Shown here piece after piece: positions 61,977 to 64,000 of a stretch of 64,000 nt of DNA. This stretch comes from Thermomicrobiales bacterium (GTDB lineage: Bacteria; Chloroflexota; Chloroflexia; Thermomicrobiales; UBA6265). How positions within the stretch are numbered: the first letter of the stretch is position 1; each line of letters starts with the position of its first letter. The stretch covers positions 139,545 through 203,544 of the forward strand of contig JAWKPF010000007.1 of assembly GCA_041390825.1 (NCBI GenBank), in the 5' to 3' direction. The notes under the pieces were generated by a model that was given only the letters and a program-made list of their open reading frames with translations, was not told the origin of the DNA and did not search any database. Both the position numbers and the translations under genes were made by a program.

Positions 61977-62849
61977 CTAGGATCGGAATCCGGACAGCAC
62001 CAGACCGATGAGCACGATGGAGGCAATGATGCGGTAGATAACGAAGACCGCGGTCGATTTCGTTTGCAGATACCGCAACAGAAAGCGAATGGCCAGGAAG
62101 CCAGAGACAGCAGATGCCGTCATACCGGCTACGATTCGGGTGATTTCGGTTCCGCTTGGGTCAGACTGGATCAGGTCGGCCAGTCCCTTGAGACCAGCGA
62201 AGGTCACCAACGGGATTCCGAGCAGGAACGAGAAGCGTGCGGCATCCGCGCGCGTGAAATCCCGGAACAGCCCCGCCGTCAGCGTCACGCCCGACCGTGA
62301 GGTTCCTGGCATGAGCGCGATCGCCTGCGCCACTCCAATTGCAACGGCGTCGGGCACCCGGATCGAGCGCAGGATACGGATCTCCTTGCCGTACTTGTCA
62401 GCGAGCCACAGAAGAATCGCAAAGGCCGCGAGCAAGACCGCAATCACGATGATCGCCCGCTCTTCGTTCGTATCGCTATGAAAGAAATCGTCGAGGCGAT
62501 CCTGGAACAGGAGCCCGATGACTCCGCCGGGAATGGAACCAATCACGATCAGAATGCCGAGCCGGGCATAGAACGTGTCGTCTGACTCGCCGGGTTCGGG
62601 ACCTTTGAGAAGTGAGACGTTCTTGCGCAGCATGGTTGGAATGGCGCGGAAGATGTCGACCAATTCACGCCAGAAATAGGTGAACACCGCGAGCAGCGTC
62701 CCGAGATGCAATGCGGCATCAAAGGCAAGTCCTGGGGTTTCCCAGCCGAAGAGCCAGGGGATGATGATGAGGTGTCCGGAGGATGAGATCGGCAGGAACT
62801 CGGTGAGTCCCTGCGCAATACCCAGGATGATTGCCTCGATCAAGCTCAT
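61977..62849 (-). CDS. uppP: Undecaprenyl-diphosphate phosphatase
   Basis: Membrane enzyme that recycles undecaprenyl diphosphate to the phosphate for peptidoglycan synthesis. It has the active-site motifs AQGLTEFLPISSSGH at the start and LMPGTSRSG near residue 185, and about eight membrane segments. The length of 290 is typical. The preceding membrane-protein gene ends 6 bases before its ATG. Confidence 0.95.
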   Translation of the reverse strand: MSLIEAIILGIAQGLTEFLPISSSGHLIIIPWLFGWETPGLAFDAALHLGTLLAVFTYFWRELVDIFRAIPTMLRKNVSLLKGPEPGESDDTFYARLGILIVIGSIPGGVIGLLFQDRLDDFFHSDTNEERAIIVIAVLLAAFAILLWLADKYGKEIRILRSIRVPDAVAIGVAQAIALMPGTSRSGVTLTAGLFRDFTRADAARFSFLLGIPLVTFAGLKGLADLIQSDPSGTEITRIVAGMTASAVSGFLAIRFLLRYLQTKSTAVFVIYRIIASIVLIGLVLSGFRS

Positions 62850-62855
62850 GCGGCG

Positions 62856-63926
62856 CTACGAATCGAGCGGAGCGCCAGCGGCGGTCCGGGGAGTCGAGCG
62901 CAGTTCGGACGCGTCCGTGTCCGCCTCGGGCTCGGTCGAATACTCGGCAGCTTCGACCTGCCGGAGGGAAAGGTGCAGGCGGCTCCACTCGATCACGCCC
63001 CAAATGGTGACGGGAAGCCAGAGCATGACATGCACCAACACTCCATAGGAAAGCGCCAGTTCTCGGCTCAACCCCAAAGCGCCGCTCAGCACCAGGATGA
63101 CGGCCGCTTCGTAGGGACCAACGTAGCCGGGTGAGGACGGCACGAGCGTCGCGAGATTTGCGATGCCGGTCGTGAGCATCGTTTCGGGCACGCCCATGGC
63201 CGCTTCGATCTGCCCACCAAAGGCGCGCGCCACCATGTAGTACATCGAGGCTTCGAAACCCCAGGCGACAAGGGACGAAATGGAAACCAGCGCCAGTTCC
63301 CGCCAGCGATGAAAGATGCCCAGACCCGTTATGAACGACTCGGCCATGCGGTTGACCTTGGCGCCGAGCGATGCCGGCAATGGTCCGAGCGCAAGCTGGA
63401 GCATGCGGTCTCGCAGGCGACCGCCCTTCGCGAGAAGCACGAGCGCAACCAGCGCCAGGCCGAAGATCAGCATCGCCAGCTCGGCCACGCGGCTCAGTTG
63501 ACTGGTGAGATCGACGAAGAGCATGGACGTCGCAATGAATGCGAGCAGCGCCATACCGTCGAATATGCGCTCGACCGCAATGGTGGCGAGCGCGGTCGAC
63601 TTGGTGACGCTGGTGCGTTGTGAAAGCGCGTAAGCGCGCACGAACTCCCCCGTGCGCAACGGCATGACGTTGTTGGCCATCAATCCGACGGCGTTGATGC
63701 CGACCAGTTTGCGAGCGGGAACCGCCTCGACCGGGCGGAGCAAGACACTCCAGCGATAGGCGCGCACCAGCAAACCGATGAAATAGAGGCCGAGTGCTGG
63801 GACGAGGTACCAGTAGGTAACCTGCGAAAACGCTTCCTTGATGGCCGCGTAGTCTTGTCCGCGGAGCGCGAAAACGAGGAAGAACGCGCTTACCGCAAAT
63901 CCCAGAATGATGCGACGACGGTTCAT
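62856..63926 (-). CDS. LPG-synthase-TM-region (UPF0104) family membrane protein
   Basis: A 356-residue integral membrane protein with about eight helices, matching the flippase-like transmembrane part of MprF/AglD-type proteins. Landmarks are RAYRWSVLLRPV, the conserved MANNVMPLRTGEFVRAY, VERIFDGMAL and ANLATLVPSSPGYVGPYEAAV. No catalytic lysyl-transfer domain is attached, so lipid flipping or glycolipid export is the usual guess. The acidic C-terminal tail of about 40 residues is cytoplasmic. ATG 63926 has no clear ribosome site; the remaining 74 bases of the window show no gene. Confidence 0.87.
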   Translation of the reverse strand: MNRRRIILGFAVSAFFLVFALRGQDYAAIKEAFSQVTYWYLVPALGLYFIGLLVRAYRWSVLLRPVEAVPARKLVGINAVGLMANNVMPLRTGEFVRAYALSQRTSVTKSTALATIAVERIFDGMALLAFIATSMLFVDLTSQLSRVAELAMLIFGLALVALVLLAKGGRLRDRMLQLALGPLPASLGAKVNRMAESFITGLGIFHRWRELALVSISSLVAWGFEASMYYMVARAFGGQIEAAMGVPETMLTTGIANLATLVPSSPGYVGPYEAAVILVLSGALGLSRELALSYGVLVHVMLWLPVTIWGVIEWSRLHLSLRQVEAAEYSTEPEADTDASELRSTPRTAAGAPLDS

Positions 63927-64000
63927 GCCGGCCGGAGGGCCCTCTCAGATGATGGGCGCTTCGCATCGCTTGTGACGAGCGCATGCCCTATCCACGCCTC

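Overview
The window is GC-rich, densely coding bacterial chromosome. Several traits point to Chloroflexota, most likely class Thermomicrobia or a close relative: a fused AccD-AccA carboxyltransferase, frequent GTG and TTG starts behind strong GGAGG sites, a Tat-exported sugar-binding protein, two membrane metallopeptidases of the YugP type, and exported proteins with Ser/Pro/Thr-rich linkers. The assignment is an inference from gene content, since no rRNA lies in the window. I saw no tRNA, rRNA, CRISPR array, insertion sequence or prophage gene.

Layout. 1-3600: cysteine synthase, then a minus-strand pair (prephenate dehydratase and an MqnA/MqnD-like protein) and an RNA 2',3'-cyclic phosphodiesterase. 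3789-7244: prfA-prmC run into a sulfite-oxidase-like molybdoenzyme and a PNPOx-fold flavin protein. 7338-14297: a carbohydrate import and catabolism cluster (BtpA/SgcQ-like TIM barrel, FGGY kinase, binding protein, two permeases, cytoplasmic beta-propeller glycosidase) without its own ATPase. 14396-17765: iron-dependent hydroxyacid-oxoacid transhydrogenase-like enzyme, small winged-helix protein, cyclase-family protein, DUF362 protein. 17782-24338: murI, DUF1684, small hypotheticals, a LOG-family protein and lon. 24366-31720: recJ, a first L,D-transpeptidase, a phytoene-desaturase-like oxidoreductase, pyrD and a UbiA-family decaprenyl-phosphate phosphoribosyltransferase.

31767-37899 is a cell-envelope block. 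It holds an uncharacterised membrane-anchored protein, a divergent membrane-anchored PQQ beta-propeller gene broken by compensating frameshifts in its Thr/Pro linker, a second L,D-transpeptidase sharing N-terminal modules with the first, and a cupin. 37963-43163 carries a YugP metallopeptidase, a polyprenyl synthase, a PRTase-like protein, a class V aminotransferase, recX and an MBL-fold protein. 43337-50688 is core biosynthesis: pyrG, purE-purK, accDA, homoserine dehydrogenase and a methyltransferase.

50749-56935 holds a GNAT, a DJ-1/PfpI protein, the second YugP protein behind a structured leader, a deoxyribosyltransferase, a YtxH protein, an Rv2578c-like radical SAM protein with a LexA-like operator, and a frameshifted gamma-glutamyltransferase. 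57005-63926 combines a CopC-CopD fusion, a Cd/Zn/Pb P-type ATPase with its ArsR/SmtB regulator and operator, uppP and an LPG-synthase-TM-like protein.

The best candidates for new biology are the sugar cluster with its putative operator and processing hairpins, the SOS-like control of the radical SAM gene, the riboswitch-like leader before the second YugP gene, and the repeated envelope modules in the L,D-transpeptidases.
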